A stretch of DNA of 64,000 nucleotides, taken from assembly GCA_024336345.1 (NCBI GenBank), contig JANFOG010000015.1:496001-560000 (forward strand). The letters run 5' to 3'. This document shows positions 45,647 to 57,710 of this stretch, in pieces. The first letter of the stretch is position 1. Every line of letters starts with the position of its first letter. Both the position numbers and the translations under genes were made by a program. Origin of the DNA: Mariannaea sp. PMI_226 (taxonomy: Eukaryota; Ascomycota; Sordariomycetes; Hypocreales; Nectriaceae). The notes under the pieces were generated by a model, which was not told the DNA's origin, made no database searches, and saw nothing but the letters and a program-made list of their open reading frames with translations.

Positions 45647-47235
45647 CTAGTCATACCACCCGTTATACTTCACGTCACCACCACTCGAGTATGATGCCCA
45701 CCAATCTCTGTGTTCCTGTGGAATGCAATCTAACTCCTTGTTGCTGCAATAACAGTTTTGGAATGCAATACCTTTTGTCCCCGGCCAGAAGTTGCAGGGT
45801 TGATCGTTAGCCTTGAAATGTGATAATCCAAAGGCGCAACGCGGGTAAGGTCCGTTGTAGGTCAGATCGGCGGACGGCGTGCGGAAATCGTTTCCACAGT
45901 CACGAACGTTCTCGTAGAGTTGCTGAACGTCGATGCCGTAGTTCTCGATCTTAACCATAGTATCCTCCGAAAGGTCCTCAGCCTCGACCATCCCACGTGG
46001 ATCAATCTTCAAATGTGATAAAGTCCAGCAGGAGTCTTCAAACCACCGGGAACCTCTAATCTGGTCGCACCACTTTTGTTCACCATTCGTGTTCTGGAAG
46101 ACGACCACCTGTTGCGCAGCAAGGATTGCCCCGACCATCTGATGCTTGACTACATTCAGTCCTGCATCCAAGATATTCTTCAGACCATTTGAGTCAGTCG
46201 GTTTCAGGAAGCCGCCATGGGAAAGGACGTAGGCGACAGGGTGCACATTATCATCCGGAGCACCATTCTTCTTCAATGCATCTTGTAAGGCAGCTACTTT
46301 ATCAGGTTCACCCTGACCAACACCAGCAAAGATTTGGTGAAGTGTCAGCTGCAGATCGTTTCTCACCGTATCGAAGAAGCCTTTCAGGACGTTTTGCGCA
46401 GCAGTCGCAAGTTCAAAAGGAGTTTTCGGAACTGCTGTGTTTCCGAGCGTGGCAATATTATTCCTCAAGTTCGTGCCTCCTCCCAGGGCACCGGCGGCTG
46501 TAGCTGCCGTCGTGCTCCTGGAGATGATAGAGGCTGAGACCCCTAGACCTTGCAGTCCTATGTTTGCGAAAGGCACAATCGTGCCAATGGCAAATAGGAT
46601 TGCAGCGATGAGACCGCCAAAGTCTTGCTGCATGTTACCTGACACATCCAGGTCTGTGACCATTTGGTCAGTTCCAAGGTCAGCCGAGATGACGCCGTCC
46701 TGCAACTGCTCATGAGCCTGGGTGAAGAAGTCATGCGCTCCAACAGCGGCCTGTCTAACCCACCACACTATTAAAACATTAGACAAACTACTCTCAACAT
46801 TATGCTCAGACCCATGACTTACTCTCTGGTGGTGTGAACTTTTTGCAGTCGACGTCCGTTGCCTTGCATGAGGAACCATCAATTGCGCTGCAATCAAAGA
46901 CGCCTCCTTGGAAATTTCCACTGCCAGTTGTCTCTACATCTAGCTTGTGAAGCCAATTTCCATCCGCTGTGGTCCAATTAGATTTTGACATGGCAACATC
47001 TGAACGCTGGTGACTTACCCCAAGCATTCTTTGTGGAATCAGTCAAGTAATCCGAGAGCCACTGCTGGGCGCCAGACTTGGCAAACGAGTCATCGCCCTG
47101 AGCAGGAATGGTTTCTGGGCATTTATCGGCAGGGCCATCTCGTACAAACAAATTGTCGCCTGGATGAGACACATGTGGGAGAGCGTGGCTCATGACAGCC
47201 AAGCCCAGAGTCACAGCACCAACAGCTTGTTGCAT
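45647..47235 (-). CDS. Secreted protein of unknown function, Cys-rich C-terminus (493 aa)
   Basis: Exons 47235-47019, 46966-46823 and 46767-45647 give 493 aa. The start MQQAVGAVTLGLAVMSHALP is a signal peptide. Splicing gives the continuous segments KNAWADGNWLHKLDVETTGSGNF and KKFTPPEMWWVRQAAVGAHDFF. Residues 170-250 hold a hydrophobic Gly/Ala stretch (LIAAILFAIGTIVPFANIG) and the C-terminal 150 residues are cysteine-rich (WCDQI, DSCWTL, RDCGND, RCAFGL, PCNFWPG, NCYCSNKELDC). I recall the FTPPE-x-W/Y-V-R pattern from fungal secreted proteins encoded beside killer-toxin-like GH18 (class V) chitinases; no chitinase is visible in this window. No activity is assigned. Confidence 0.75.
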
Positions 47236-49134
47236 ATTGGCCGGATTGAGAAAAGCTAGTTTAAGTAATAGAAGAGTCCAAAGTATCCTTGAGTGGTGAG
47301 AATGGAAACGATACTAAAAGGATGTCTAAGCTTTGTAGTCACCTAGATATAAATGCTCGGATCATCGTAGCACTTTATAGATAATTCACGTGTACCTTGT
47401 GCTGACTCTTGAAGAGGGATCGACCCTCTTCTACGACTTGATTGAGTAACCTCGAGGAGGCTAAATTAGTATGCTTCAAGTATTATTAATCGCTTTTTCT
47501 TCCTTGTATTCGGCAGATTTCAGTCTCCTTGGCACTCGATTCATGCCTGATAGTTGGTCATCAACACATTAGTTAGTCGCAAATATGTTTTTTTTTATTC
47601 AGCGGTTAAGTTATTTTATTTCACAAAATTGTGAAAGCTGAAGACTCTCTTGTTTTTCTATGTATTAGGGGAGTTCTGAAGAATCAATATTGGCAATGGC
47701 AACTCTTCGCCCTCTCAATACATTCACAACACTCCTAGCGATACCCGCGCGGATTACCATCAGTCAGGTGGAGACACCAAATGAATTTCTCCAGTTCCAA
47801 GAAGGAAGTGGAACAAGCCGTGTAGATCACCAGGATTTATCTTTTCTGCCTGGAGTGGATCGATCCTCTTCGTATCGTAGATCCTAGAACTTCCCTACAG
47901 CACTTCCGAGTGCTTGCTTCTCCAGTGAAAGAATCGAGGAATATACATCCCATGAGCCAAACTAGGTGGGCAAATTGGAACTTAGGTACTGTTTAGGAAT
48001 AATGTTACTATACATGTCTGGTGCTTATCCACCATGCGGTAAGCGCATATTAGGATGATCTATCTAATATTGCCTGAAACATGGCAGAAGGTTGATCACC
48101 CTGACATATACTGGGAAGAGCAACGGGGCTGCAGATCCCTACACCCCGCATATAGCTATTCTGGGCATAATTTAAGTGTAAGCTTACATTCTCTAAGACT
48201 TCAACAGTTACCTCTTGAGTTGCTACGTCATTGACACACATTCCGCTGGGTCGAAGAGCTAAACTATCGCAATTATGTAAAAGTTTATTATAAAAACACA
48301 ATGAATATCAAGAGGGCGAATGACCTCTGTTCGACTTTTTCGACCCAACTATTAGCCATATTATAAAACACTCTCATTGCCATTGAATCATCTACTCAGT
48401 TTTCAATAGAACTCTGCTATCACAATTTAGCAGACTTAATAGTCATATACACATTGGTCCTGGTATTGCTCGTATCGCTCATGCAACTTGTCAAATAACG
48501 GTCACATCAAGCCTGCTGGAACGGTGAGGGCATCACTAGCCATGACCTTATGAGTGAAACGCAACCTATAACAACAGCATTGGTGAGACCTTATAGGGCT
48601 CAAGCCCCTATAGACAACCCCATCTAAAGAAGATAAATAGCCTGCTGTAGGACCTTTCTATAGCCAGAAATCAAGACCTGCTGTGCCTTGGAGTTGCCTC
48701 TGTCCTATGTGACACAACCGATGTCACACGATCCCTTTGCCAACTTCACCCGAGATTGGCGGTCTCGTTTATCTCCATACATCATTGGGCCACTTCCTCT
48801 TCCCCCGTAGTTATACCACCTATGTCTTGGGTTTTGCTTTTTAGCCCTCCCTCATTTGCTCGCTTCCCAGCCTCGACTCAAGCGCAGCTGGTTGGACAAT
48901 CAACTGGCTAGCAACAATACTGTAGTACTGGCTGACTAAGGCTCACCTCCTCCCCCACACTTTTCAAATCCAAGATTTCACTCCTAGAGAGATTGCAAAG
49001 AAACCTCCTCACTGCATTTATAGACCTTTCTCACTCAGTTAGCATCTTGCGCTGAGTTGATACAATTTTCTGCTGTGTTGAAACCCTTGCCTCTCATCCC
49101 TCATTACGATCCCATCACGAATCAAATCGCGGTA
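47236..49134. other. Intergenic, no gene recognised
   Basis: 1.9 kb upstream of the 493-aa secreted protein. Mostly AT-rich; the part from 48480 to 49060 is more balanced in composition and contains pieces that may be an old repeat, but I see no open frame with a motif. Confidence 0.4.
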
Positions 49135-50503
49135 ATGCCCTACTCTCTCTGGAGTCAGCGGGTCCCGATCTCCCTTCCATGTCCAGTTTGGTTGTGGTCC
49201 AACACTTCCAACATACAGTATGCTGTTTCTCACCGGGCCTCGGGCTGCGGTGCTATCTCACCTTGACGACGCTGATTAATAAGCTAGTGTCGCTAAGGAT
49301 CGCTCTTGGTTTAATGAGGATTACACTGCTATTGACTCCTTCATCAGCACTGTTGGCGGGGGAAAAGTTCAGGTCATTGGGATTGGATCTGTCAACCTCC
49401 CCACGAAGACATCGCCGAACAGGACCGGTCCAAGCTCTCACGGGGTGCTCCGCTTGAAGAATGTTTTGCATGTTCCCAGCTCCATTTGCAACATCGTTGG
49501 GTACCCCATTGAAAAAGACTACATCATCGAGCAGCCCCCCAGGTCAACCACAAAGGGGTCCACAAAGGGGTCCATCATCAGCATCCACGATAAACGCGAG
49601 GTAGCATATTTCGATCCCAAAGGCAGGTTGGTCGAAATTAGACTGAGCGGCCCCCCCGTTGGACCCAGAGTCAGCCCTTCGCCTTTTGAGGCGTCAAAGG
49701 TGTACTACATCAATGCTAGATGGCCAGACAGCGAGCGGAAACGGCACGCCGAGGTGCTGTACTCTCTTCAGTTCGAAGCCAAGCCCAGCGAGCGTCTAAC
49801 GATTACCGAGAAGGAGTGGCTGAAGAAGAATTACGATGGCGAGTTCAAATTTCTCCATTCTTATGGGCTGAATATCTACAAAGATGAGGATCGCGAGGAG
49901 GGTCGTAGTATCTTACGAGCTCTCATACTCGGTGAGGTGACAGAAGAAGAAGAGAAGGAGAAGGAGGAGGACCAAGAACCTAACAGTACGGATGAATTCG
50001 ATTCTGAGGCGCACCCCGCCGACGACGAGCTTACTCTTGATGAGTTGGAATGGATTAAGGCCAACTACGGAAATTTATCGAATTTTTTTATCGCACATAG
50101 ACTCAAGGTCTATAAGAAGAAGGACTGCGAGAAGGCAGTGAGGATTGCACGCGTCATGATAGCGCAGTCCGATGAAGAGGTTGAGTCCGAAAGTGAAGAT
50201 GAATTCGATATCGCAGCGCACCTTGCCGACTCTGAGTTTGCGCCCGACGAGCTGGAGTGGATCAACAAGAGATACCAAAATTCCAGGAACTTTATGTATT
50301 CCTATGGGCTCAAGTTCTACAAGAAGGACGACTGTGAGGAGGCGGCAGCTATTGTACGCGTCCTGATGGCTCCCTCTGAATCTTCCGCTCCATGTCCGAA
50401 ATTATTACTGGGTTTGTTTCTAAAAATACGCGCTGACTTATGCAGCGGCTGTGTTGGGGTCTGGCCCTGTGTCATGGCGTCAGAGGCGTTTGTTGCAAGA
50501 TAG
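49135..50503 (+). CDS. Copia-polyprotein-derived gene with three tandem copies of a 62-aa-type module
   Basis: The core is a 352-codon frame (49445-50503) that is open further upstream to 49298. A first exon 49135-49224 with a weak donor (GTTTCT) would give the sequence SNIQYADRSWFNEDYTAIDSF, which matches the start of the copia protease-like region. Next come the GAG-pre-integrase-like segment HGVLRLKNVLHVPSSICNIVG and YFDPKGRLVEIRLSGPPVGP. Then a module with the pattern EW(L/I)-K-x-Y-G...(Y)GL-x-Y-K-x-D-x-E occurs three times (about 49796-49933, 50030-50164, 50237-50374); copies two and three share a longer unit that starts DEFDxxAHxAD. No reverse transcriptase or integrase follows, so it is a cellular gene derived from a retroelement, of a kind seen in several fungi. 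The C-terminal end is uncertain. Confidence 0.6.
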
Positions 50504-51306
50504 GAAATACTGCTTTTCTTTTCCCCGGCCGCTTTTCTTTCTTTCTTTCTTTCTTTCTTTACTACAACTACCAATCAGAACCAAGAAAAAATGTCTCAAT
50601 TATGTCTCTCCCGGGTCTATTATATCTTCATGTATCGAAGACCCTGCCCTCCATCAAAGTGGTTTGAGATCAGCGAGTCAATGTCACATAAATAGGATAT
50701 TGCATTCTCAGGACTCCTTGACATGAACTGAGTGGATATTTTTGGGATCCCGAAGTAAAAGAAAACTCGAGTTCCCTATATCCTATTATCTCTTGATGAG
50801 TATGTTACGTTGCTTACGCATCTCAATAAAAATAATATAGGAAATGGTCGATCAGATTCAGTCATTATTACGATAAAACCCACATATCAAACATGCTAGG
50901 AGGTTATTTCCTTCTAAGAATGAGAGCACAATGATTAAAATCATCTCTCTCTTTCACCTAGTTACCCTCCTATCTCCTCCCTCCTCGGAATCTCTCTCGC
51001 TCCCTGAATGTTAAGCTGCAGCTTGTCCTTCACAACAGTCACAGAAATAAAGTACAATATTATGTGGATGCCCCGAGAAAAGAATTATCATTTACACCAA
51101 GCTATACACCTATACTGAGGGGATCTTAACTATATTATCAGGTTTGGGGAGGAGCGAATATCAATCTGCGCGCCGCTGACTATGATGGATATAGACCCCT
51201 TGACCCAAACTGAGACTAGAGTGTCGGGTACGGGGGGACAAAAGTTGAAAGAATGTGACTGTCCGTCTGCATCATTATCAAATCATTTTAAAAACAAACT
51301 CTCTCC
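50504..51306. other. Intergenic with CTTT microsatellite
   Basis: A (CTTT)n tract at about 50533-50560. Otherwise 3' flanks of the copia-derived gene (+) and the sugar transporter (-). Confidence 0.5.
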
Positions 51307-52872
51307 TTAGACCTTGGACTCAGTCTTCTCAAGGTGGGTAGTATCAATCTCCTTGCTGGGGTCGTGGCCACCGAAAGCTCCCTCTCCATCGAAGATGAAG
51401 CCAATTTCTTCCAAACTGCGACCCTTGGTCTCGGGGAAGAAGAAGTAGACGAGAACAATCTCAACAGCAATGATGCAGCAGTAGACGATGTAGTACTTCC
51501 AAGTGATGGCAGCCATGGCAACAGGGTTGGCATAACCGTTGAAGATGAGGGCGCAGGTTCCGGCAATCTGCATGATGTTGGCACCCTTGGCACGGAGGTG
51601 GGTGGGGAGAATCTCGGTAACGTAGACCCATGGGGGACCGTTGAGACCAGTGTTGTAGAAGAACTGGTAGATGAAGATCATGGCCACCACACCCTTGCCG
51701 AGACCCTGGTCCTCGAAGTTGCGCTGCTGGTTGATAGCAGAGAGGATGGTCCAGATAATGTAGGCAGTCAGCATACCAACGGTCGAGAAGAGGAAGAGCT
51801 TGCGACGACCAGCAATCTCCATGAAGGAAGCCATGGCGATGGAGACGAAGAAGTTGAAGACCATGAGACCACCGTTAATGCGGAGCTGCTCGGGGTCGGA
51901 GGTCAGACCGATGGAGTTGAGGATCAGGTGAAGGTAGTAGGAGGTCAGGCCGTTTCCGGAGAGCTGCATCATGCAGGGAACGATGATGACGATGAACAAA
52001 CGGTGCAGGTTTCCCTTGGTCTTGATGAACTCCCGGTAGTTCTGGCTGGAGGCGACCTTGGCGGTCTCGATCTGCAGGGTGATTTCCTTCATCTCAAAGT
52101 CGACGAGGGCAGAGTTCTCGTCACCACCGGCGTGGTACTTGGTAAGGATCTTACGGGCCTCCTCGTGGCGGTCCTTTTGCACAAGGTATCGAGGGGACTC
52201 GGGGAGGAGGTAGACGAAAAGGACCTGGAGGAGGGGGAAGAAACCCTGAAGCAGGGAGGGGATTCTCCAGGACCAAGAAACGCCAGCGCCCATGAAGTAG
52301 GTTCCGTAGGTGACCCAGGCAGCCAAAAGAGCGCCCAGATACCACAGGTTGTTGTAGTATCCGACAAGAACTGGACGGTGAGTGGGATAAGCCAGCTCAC
52401 TGCACAGCAAGGGAGAAGCCTCGACGGCGATGAGACCGCCAAAACCGATGATCATACGGGAGATCAGGAACATGGCGTAGTTCTGAGACGCGCACTGGAG
52501 GATGGCACCGATGACGAGAAAAATGGATCCGATGAAGATGGGGAAGCGTCTACCCATGTGGTCGCAAAGCCAAGGGGCGATGGGGAAAGCGAGGATCTGA
52601 CCGAAGATGACTCCGTTACCCAGGGAGCCCAGGCGGGTACCCTCAGGGTGACCGAAGTAGTCCTGCCACTGGCTCATGGACTGAAGACCGTTGAGCAACG
52701 ATCCATCGTAGCCGTTGGTTGTGGAGGAAAGGTAAGGAACAATCATGAAAAGATTGAGGATCAGAAGATGCCTCTTCTTGTACCAGGGGATGCCATCCTG
52801 AGGCAGGACAGACTGGATGTTCCAGCCAGCACCGTGAGTGGGCTCGGCATGGACCGGCTTGCTTTCTTCCAT
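51307..52872 (-). CDS. Sugar-porter MFS transporter (hexose/disaccharide type)
   Basis: A single exon of 521 codons. Sugar-porter signatures are present: NGYDGSLLNGLQSMSQWQDYF after membrane segment 1, DHMGRRFPIFIGS between segments 2 and 3, ISRMIIGFGGLIAVEASPLLCSELAYP, RIPSLLQGFFPLL, the PESPRYL motif before the central loop, GRRKLFLFSTVGML, and the terminal PETKGRSLEEIGFIFDGE. Family members near this type import lactose, cellobiose or other disaccharides. With the intracellular GH3 glucosidase and a Zn2Cys6 regulator 2-5 kb away, uptake of a beta-linked disaccharide is a fair guess. The opposite strand is open over almost the whole gene, which I treat as an effect of codon bias. Confidence 0.9.
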   Translation of the reverse strand: MEESKPVHAEPTHGAGWNIQSVLPQDGIPWYKKRHLLILNLFMIVPYLSSTTNGYDGSLLNGLQSMSQWQDYFGHPEGTRLGSLGNGVIFGQILAFPIAPWLCDHMGRRFPIFIGSIFLVIGAILQCASQNYAMFLISRMIIGFGGLIAVEASPLLCSELAYPTHRPVLVGYYNNLWYLGALLAAWVTYGTYFMGAGVSWSWRIPSLLQGFFPLLQVLFVYLLPESPRYLVQKDRHEEARKILTKYHAGGDENSALVDFEMKEITLQIETAKVASSQNYREFIKTKGNLHRLFIVIIVPCMMQLSGNGLTSYYLHLILNSIGLTSDPEQLRINGGLMVFNFFVSIAMASFMEIAGRRKLFLFSTVGMLTAYIIWTILSAINQQRNFEDQGLGKGVVAMIFIYQFFYNTGLNGPPWVYVTEILPTHLRAKGANIMQIAGTCALIFNGYANPVAMAAITWKYYIVYCCIIAVEIVLVYFFFPETKGRSLEEIGFIFDGEGAFGGHDPSKEIDTTHLEKTESKV

Positions 52873-54675
52873 TGTCGAAACTTTTTTTTAGGCCCAGGCT
52901 GTTAAAGAGTTGAAGGAACCTGTCTTGAGTCTTGACTGAAAAGTGAGACTGTTGTTGTTCGATGGTGGACACGAAGAACAAAAGGTATCCAGTCGAACAT
53001 GAAGCAGTGTTTATATAGTAGTGCAACGTCGTCCCTTTTTTTCTCTCTCTAGGAGCGGTTCCAGAGTTGGTAACGAGGAAGCAAGCTTGATTGGCTGGTT
53101 TGTCTTCTCCGCAATTCCGCACACGCAGTTCAGTTGGCAGACTCAAGGATGGCAAGGTACGAGGAAGATGGATGGATGGATGGCTTGTTCCCCTCCCCCC
53201 GCCGTTCGGCTCTGTTCCCAGAATTCCGAAAATCTGGGGGTAAGAGGAAAAAACGTGTGTGGAGGAGGAGTCGGGGTCGGGGTTTGGGATGAGGGGGAGG
53301 AGTAATTTGGCCAGCCGACTAAGAATTCCCCACGCAAATAAGAACGCACGCACAGGTATTAATGCGCGACCCAATTGGTAATTAGCTCGGTTCGAGTTCT
53401 AATTAATCAATTGACAAGCCAAAAGAAGAAAAAAATGCCCATTGTTCCTCGTTTGCAAGTCGTCGTCAACTCAAAGTGAAGCCGAGATAGAATCAGTTGC
53501 GAGCTGATATGACCACCCACCTCACTTTAACAGACTGCCGCCAGCACACACACACAACAACAAGATGGTGCCGCCGCCTACTTTTCCTAGTCGGTCCATT
53601 CTGCAGTTCTCTCGCCATCGGCTAAATTGGCCGAAAAACACGTTATGTGACCAATCACATAAGTATACTATGCACATATCGTAGACGCCTGACAGACAAA
53701 AGACGAACGGCATGAAATGCTGCCATACTGCTTTAGGTTGGTATCACCACGTTGAGCATATGATCTACTCCCCGCCAGCCTTCGGGATTCTGGGGGTGTG
53801 TCTGGGGTGACCAACCTAGTGTTGAGACGACTTACGGTACGTCCCGAGTCATTGGGGGGAAACGGAAAAACATGACAATTGTTTTTTTATTCTACTAGTT
53901 CCCCTACCCTTTATTATTACTCTCTGCACTATAGAAATAGACCAAAGTTTCTTCTGTTTTGTGTGGGTTCTCGGCGAACCAGTTTCGGTTTCGTCTTCTG
54001 CTGTTAGCTGGGAGGCCAAGAAGATGACCCCACGTCAAGGGAAAATCTCTGTCCAGCAAAAGGACTGCCGAAGTCCTCAAATGAATAAAACGCCGGCTAG
54101 GAAGGGGGAGGGAGGGGGGGCGCGGCTCAAGAGCGAGCCACTCCACAATAAGCGGTGAAAATGGACAAGGGGGGGGCGATATGCTGGGTAGTATGACAGT
54201 CAAACCCGGGGCTATTTTTTTTTTCTCCTTCGTCCTTTTTCCCCCTAGCTCCTCACCATCAGGAAGGGGAGGGGGTTGTGACCTTCAGCTCGTTGCATTT
54301 CTCGGCTTCTTCATGAATAAGCCTTCTCCTCTTGCAAGGACCGTTCATAATAAAGCATTCTGCTTCCCGCGCACTAGAGGATTGCATATTCCCCAGACAA
54401 AACGGCGTCCAATGAGGAATTGAGGTTTCTCTACAGGGTTTGGTGCGATACTCCGCGTGACTGTTCTGAGTCGGTCCGTCTCATTCTCACCCCAGCGAAA
54501 GGTATCCGGGGGCGGGGTTGTAGTCCGGATTTATGTACGACACTCCGCGTTATACATAAGGAAAGACTTTCCAATTGCTCGTTACCATTCCTCTCTTCGT
54601 CCTCTTGCCTACCCTGGACCCCTACAGGCTCTCAAGGCTCCATCCTGAGCAGAAACGGAAGTTGATCGTCGCGGA
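52873..54675. promoter_or_regulatory. Divergent promoter region of sugar transporter and Zn2Cys6 regulator
   Basis: 1.8 kb. CreA-type sites (SYGGRG read on either strand) include CCCCAC at 53328-53333 and CCCCGC at 53769-53774, with another CCCCAC near 54027. These fit glucose repression of a sugar-use module. Long G-runs and T-runs occur at 54100-54240. No gene seen. Confidence 0.4.
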
Positions 54676-56930
54676 ATGTCGGGGGTTCCGCCCCATACCT
54701 CGCTCAGTGCTCCCGCCGGCCGGCGGGCCTCCATCTTGGTGCCGGCACCGTCGAGTCCGGGTGACGATGTCGCCGCCATCGCCGTCGTCAACGCTCCGAC
54801 AACTACAGCCCAGAAACGCCGGCCGTCTCGGGCTGCAACGGCGTACCCCCGGAAGCGGGCCACCAAGGCTTGTATAACGTGCCGCTTCCGGCGGACCAAG
54901 TGTGACAATGCCCGGCCGTCGTGTGCGGCCTGCCTCCGGCTGGGAGCCACCTGCACATATCAAGAGACGGACCTTTCCACGTATGTATTATTTTCCCCCT
55001 TCTCCCTTCTCTCCTTTCTTCCTTGGGAATCGTAGTATCCCACCTCATAATCTCATTTTTGCTTAAAATTGAGACTTGTATGTGATGACAGCTTCGATCC
55101 GGCTACCTTGGCCATCTTGAAACGCTTCGATGACCTGGAGGAGTTACTGGCCCAGTCCCGGCCGGCAGATCGCTCACCCGCCAATCTGGCTCCAGCCACG
55201 CCGCTCCCGTGCGATGCGAGCCCGGGCTCCAACCCGATCGACATCTGGACCCGGGGAACCTGGCCAATGGTGAGTATCGAGGCGGTGCTCCAGTGGCCGC
55301 CGTTCGGGGAGAATGCATTCCCCCCACGTCTGTATCCCACCCCCCGTGCCGACAACGCCAAGCCGACCTCAGACCAGGCGACGTGGCGGCTTTCGGTGGA
55401 CTTGGACCTCCCGGCTGCCGAGGCAGTGATCCAGAGCTATTTCAACAATGTCCACATCTATAATCCAATTTTGGAAGAGGAGGAAGTGCAGAACTATATC
55501 AAAATGGTTCGGTTTGAAGGCATTGGCTGGGATGCTGTGTCTTGTCTAGTGGTAAGCTCCAATTCAATCCCAATTCCAGTTCCCCTTTCCATCCCACGTA
55601 TGACATGGCCGGCCGTATATCGCAGCTTGACTCACTAGATAGCTTCATAGCTGCTTATTTATGCTCATGGTACTATTGCTATCAACTTCACCAAAAGCTC
55701 GGGACGTGATCCAGAACTTCCTGCAGACTTCCGCCACTCTCCTGCTTTTCTCAAAGCTGAATCCTACTTCCTAGCTGCACAGAAGCGGATGGGAATGTTA
55801 CTCTGTCGTAGTGGAGTCATTGATGCGCAGTGCTTCTTCCTCGCTGGGGTGTATCTCATGACCACCCTGCGACCCGCCGAAGCATGGAAGATGTTTGTTC
55901 AAGCGCTGGCATGCTGCCAGGAGTTTGCTGTTAACCAACAGCACATTGATAACGGCTATACAGAGGGTGGATCAAATCCTAAGCAACGTATCTACTGGAC
56001 GTGCTTCAAATCTGAACTGTACGATTTATTCTACCCTGAAGTCTACAGACAAAAAGAAAAGCGAACAAAACAGAGAAACGTTGTACTAATTCATTTTTTC
56101 TTTTATGAAATATAGGGAGCTGCGGCTGGAGTTGAATCCATCGCGAAAGGATGTCTGGGACCTTACCTATCCAAATTTCTTCCCCTCTCCTCCCGAGGCA
56201 CTGAAGTTGAAGGATGAGGAAGCCTGGTATTTTTATCTTGCAGAAATTGCTCTGATGAGGATGAAAAGCCGCATATTAAGCTACTTGTGCCGATCAGACA
56301 GCTCAACCACTTCAGAGACGGGCACAGAAACTAGTATGGAGTATGCTGTTCTCGATTTCGAAGAACAGATTGACGCCTGGTAAGTGTGCTCCTCTACACT
56401 TCTTTCTTCCCCCATCTTTATGTCAAAAACTTGAGGTAAGTCGTCCGCGTACTAATTATTCTCTCTCTTCCAGGTCGCGTTCGCTTCCCAAGCAGTTGCA
56501 ATTAGACGTCACTGAGTCAGTCGAGGAGCAACATGTAGCGCTGCGCTTCATACTCAATGGGCATCTTCTCGATTGCCAAGAAGCCATGTATTGGCAATAT
56601 GTGACCGACGCCGTCCACGGTCGGCCTCCTCACGGATCCAATGCCGACATGTTCTTGCGCAAGGGCCTGAAAGTCTGCGTGGATAGGATCCGGCAGAACC
56701 GTAATGGATTCTACCACCGCCATCATGGGACATGGCTCATGCTTCGCTCATGCAGCCGCAGCGCCTTTGTCTTACTCGCAGTAGTGAGGTGTCCCAATTT
56801 GGCCCCATTCCTACCGAGTGGTTGGCAGGAGGCTGTTGCAGATGTGGTGAGGCTGCTCAGGTTATGGAAGGATGAGTCCACGGATGTAGGTGAGATGCTG
56901 AGAACCATGGAAACGCTATTCAGCCCATGA
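54676..56930 (+). CDS. Zn2Cys6 transcription factor beside GH3 and sugar-transporter genes
   Basis: Five exons: 54676-54980, 55092-55551, 55651-56018, 56116-56379 and 56474-56930, giving 617 aa. The zinc cluster is complete in exon 1: RATKACITCRFRRTKCDNAR then CAACLRLGATC. A short coiled-coil-like linker follows (ILKRFDDLEELLAQ). The fungal_trans middle region contains LDLPAAEAVIQSYFNNVHIYNPIL, AHGTIAINF, YFLAAQKRMGMLL and RIYWTCFKSELELRLEL, rebuilt across intron 3. The pattern is that of regulators near carbohydrate-use genes. It lies 780 bases before the GH3 gene on the same strand and is divergent from the transporter, so local control of both is likely but not proven. Confidence 0.88.
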
Positions 56931-57710
56931 TTCAAGGCTGAACATGAAATGTACTCTCCACGCTTGGAGCGTTCTCGTCGTAGTCTATTTGGAAGGGGGG
57001 ATCTAGACACATCAGATTTTGGTTGGTCATCTCCAACGGCTAGGAAACTATGGTAAAAGGCCGAAGCTAATGCTTCTGAAAGGGAAATGAAAACACATTT
57101 TTTGTAATTTTATTGTTTAGTACATCAAGTTTTTATATCATCAGGAAACACGATCAATTTCTTGATAGCGCTGCCCGACTGCCGAGAATCATCGGGGTAT
57201 ACTATCCCTGTTTTAAGTCTAGCTGCAACGACAACATTGATGATTCTCCTTTTTTCCGCTGAGACTTGCATGACATGGTCCATGCGTAAAAGTCCCTCCG
57301 TTTATTTGGTCAGGGATGTAATTGGTCACATGAGGTTGCAAAGGTTCTCGTCTAGACGGGACCTGGTTAGATCGAATTGGTGGGCTGGAGAATCTGCCGA
57401 TCGCTGATGCCACCCTGTGACGTTACCTCCTCACAGTTACTCCGATATTCCGCGGTGCTTAACCTCCACATTATGAGGGAATCCACTTGGAGAAGGCGGC
57501 AGAGAAGGGGTACACTTCCAAGGGCTCTCGTGTCTGCCTCATAAAACCCCTATGCATTTATATTTTTCAATATGAACTCCCCCTGGATGACTCGCAGTTT
57601 CTCTCAACACTCCGCCCTGCACGTCGGAGAGCTAAAGAGGCGATAGTGATAATACATTCCCCCAACCCTTGTATTACTTACTAAAACCTTTCAAGATTCG
57701 TGCAGTCGAC
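56931..57710. promoter_or_regulatory. Promoter region of the GH3 gene
   Basis: 780 bp between the regulator's stop and the GH3 start. No gene seen. A TATA-like tttatattt lies near 57558, about 150 bases before the start. Confidence 0.4.

Noticed and set aside
51334..52905. 523-codon open frame on the plus strand opposite the sugar transporter
   Set aside because: It mirrors the transporter almost exactly, is full of Gly/Glu/Asp/Val as expected from the reverse of a biased membrane-protein gene, and has no motif. A codon-bias shadow is the simpler reading.
53381..53400. ggttcgagttcta as a second tRNA B box
   Set aside because: No A box, stem pairing or T-run at the right distances.
57669..57710. 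Upstream in-frame extension of the GH3 protein ([14 protein letters not shown])
   Set aside because: Family members begin with the MADIDVD-type sequence, and the extension is neither a signal peptide nor conserved in type.
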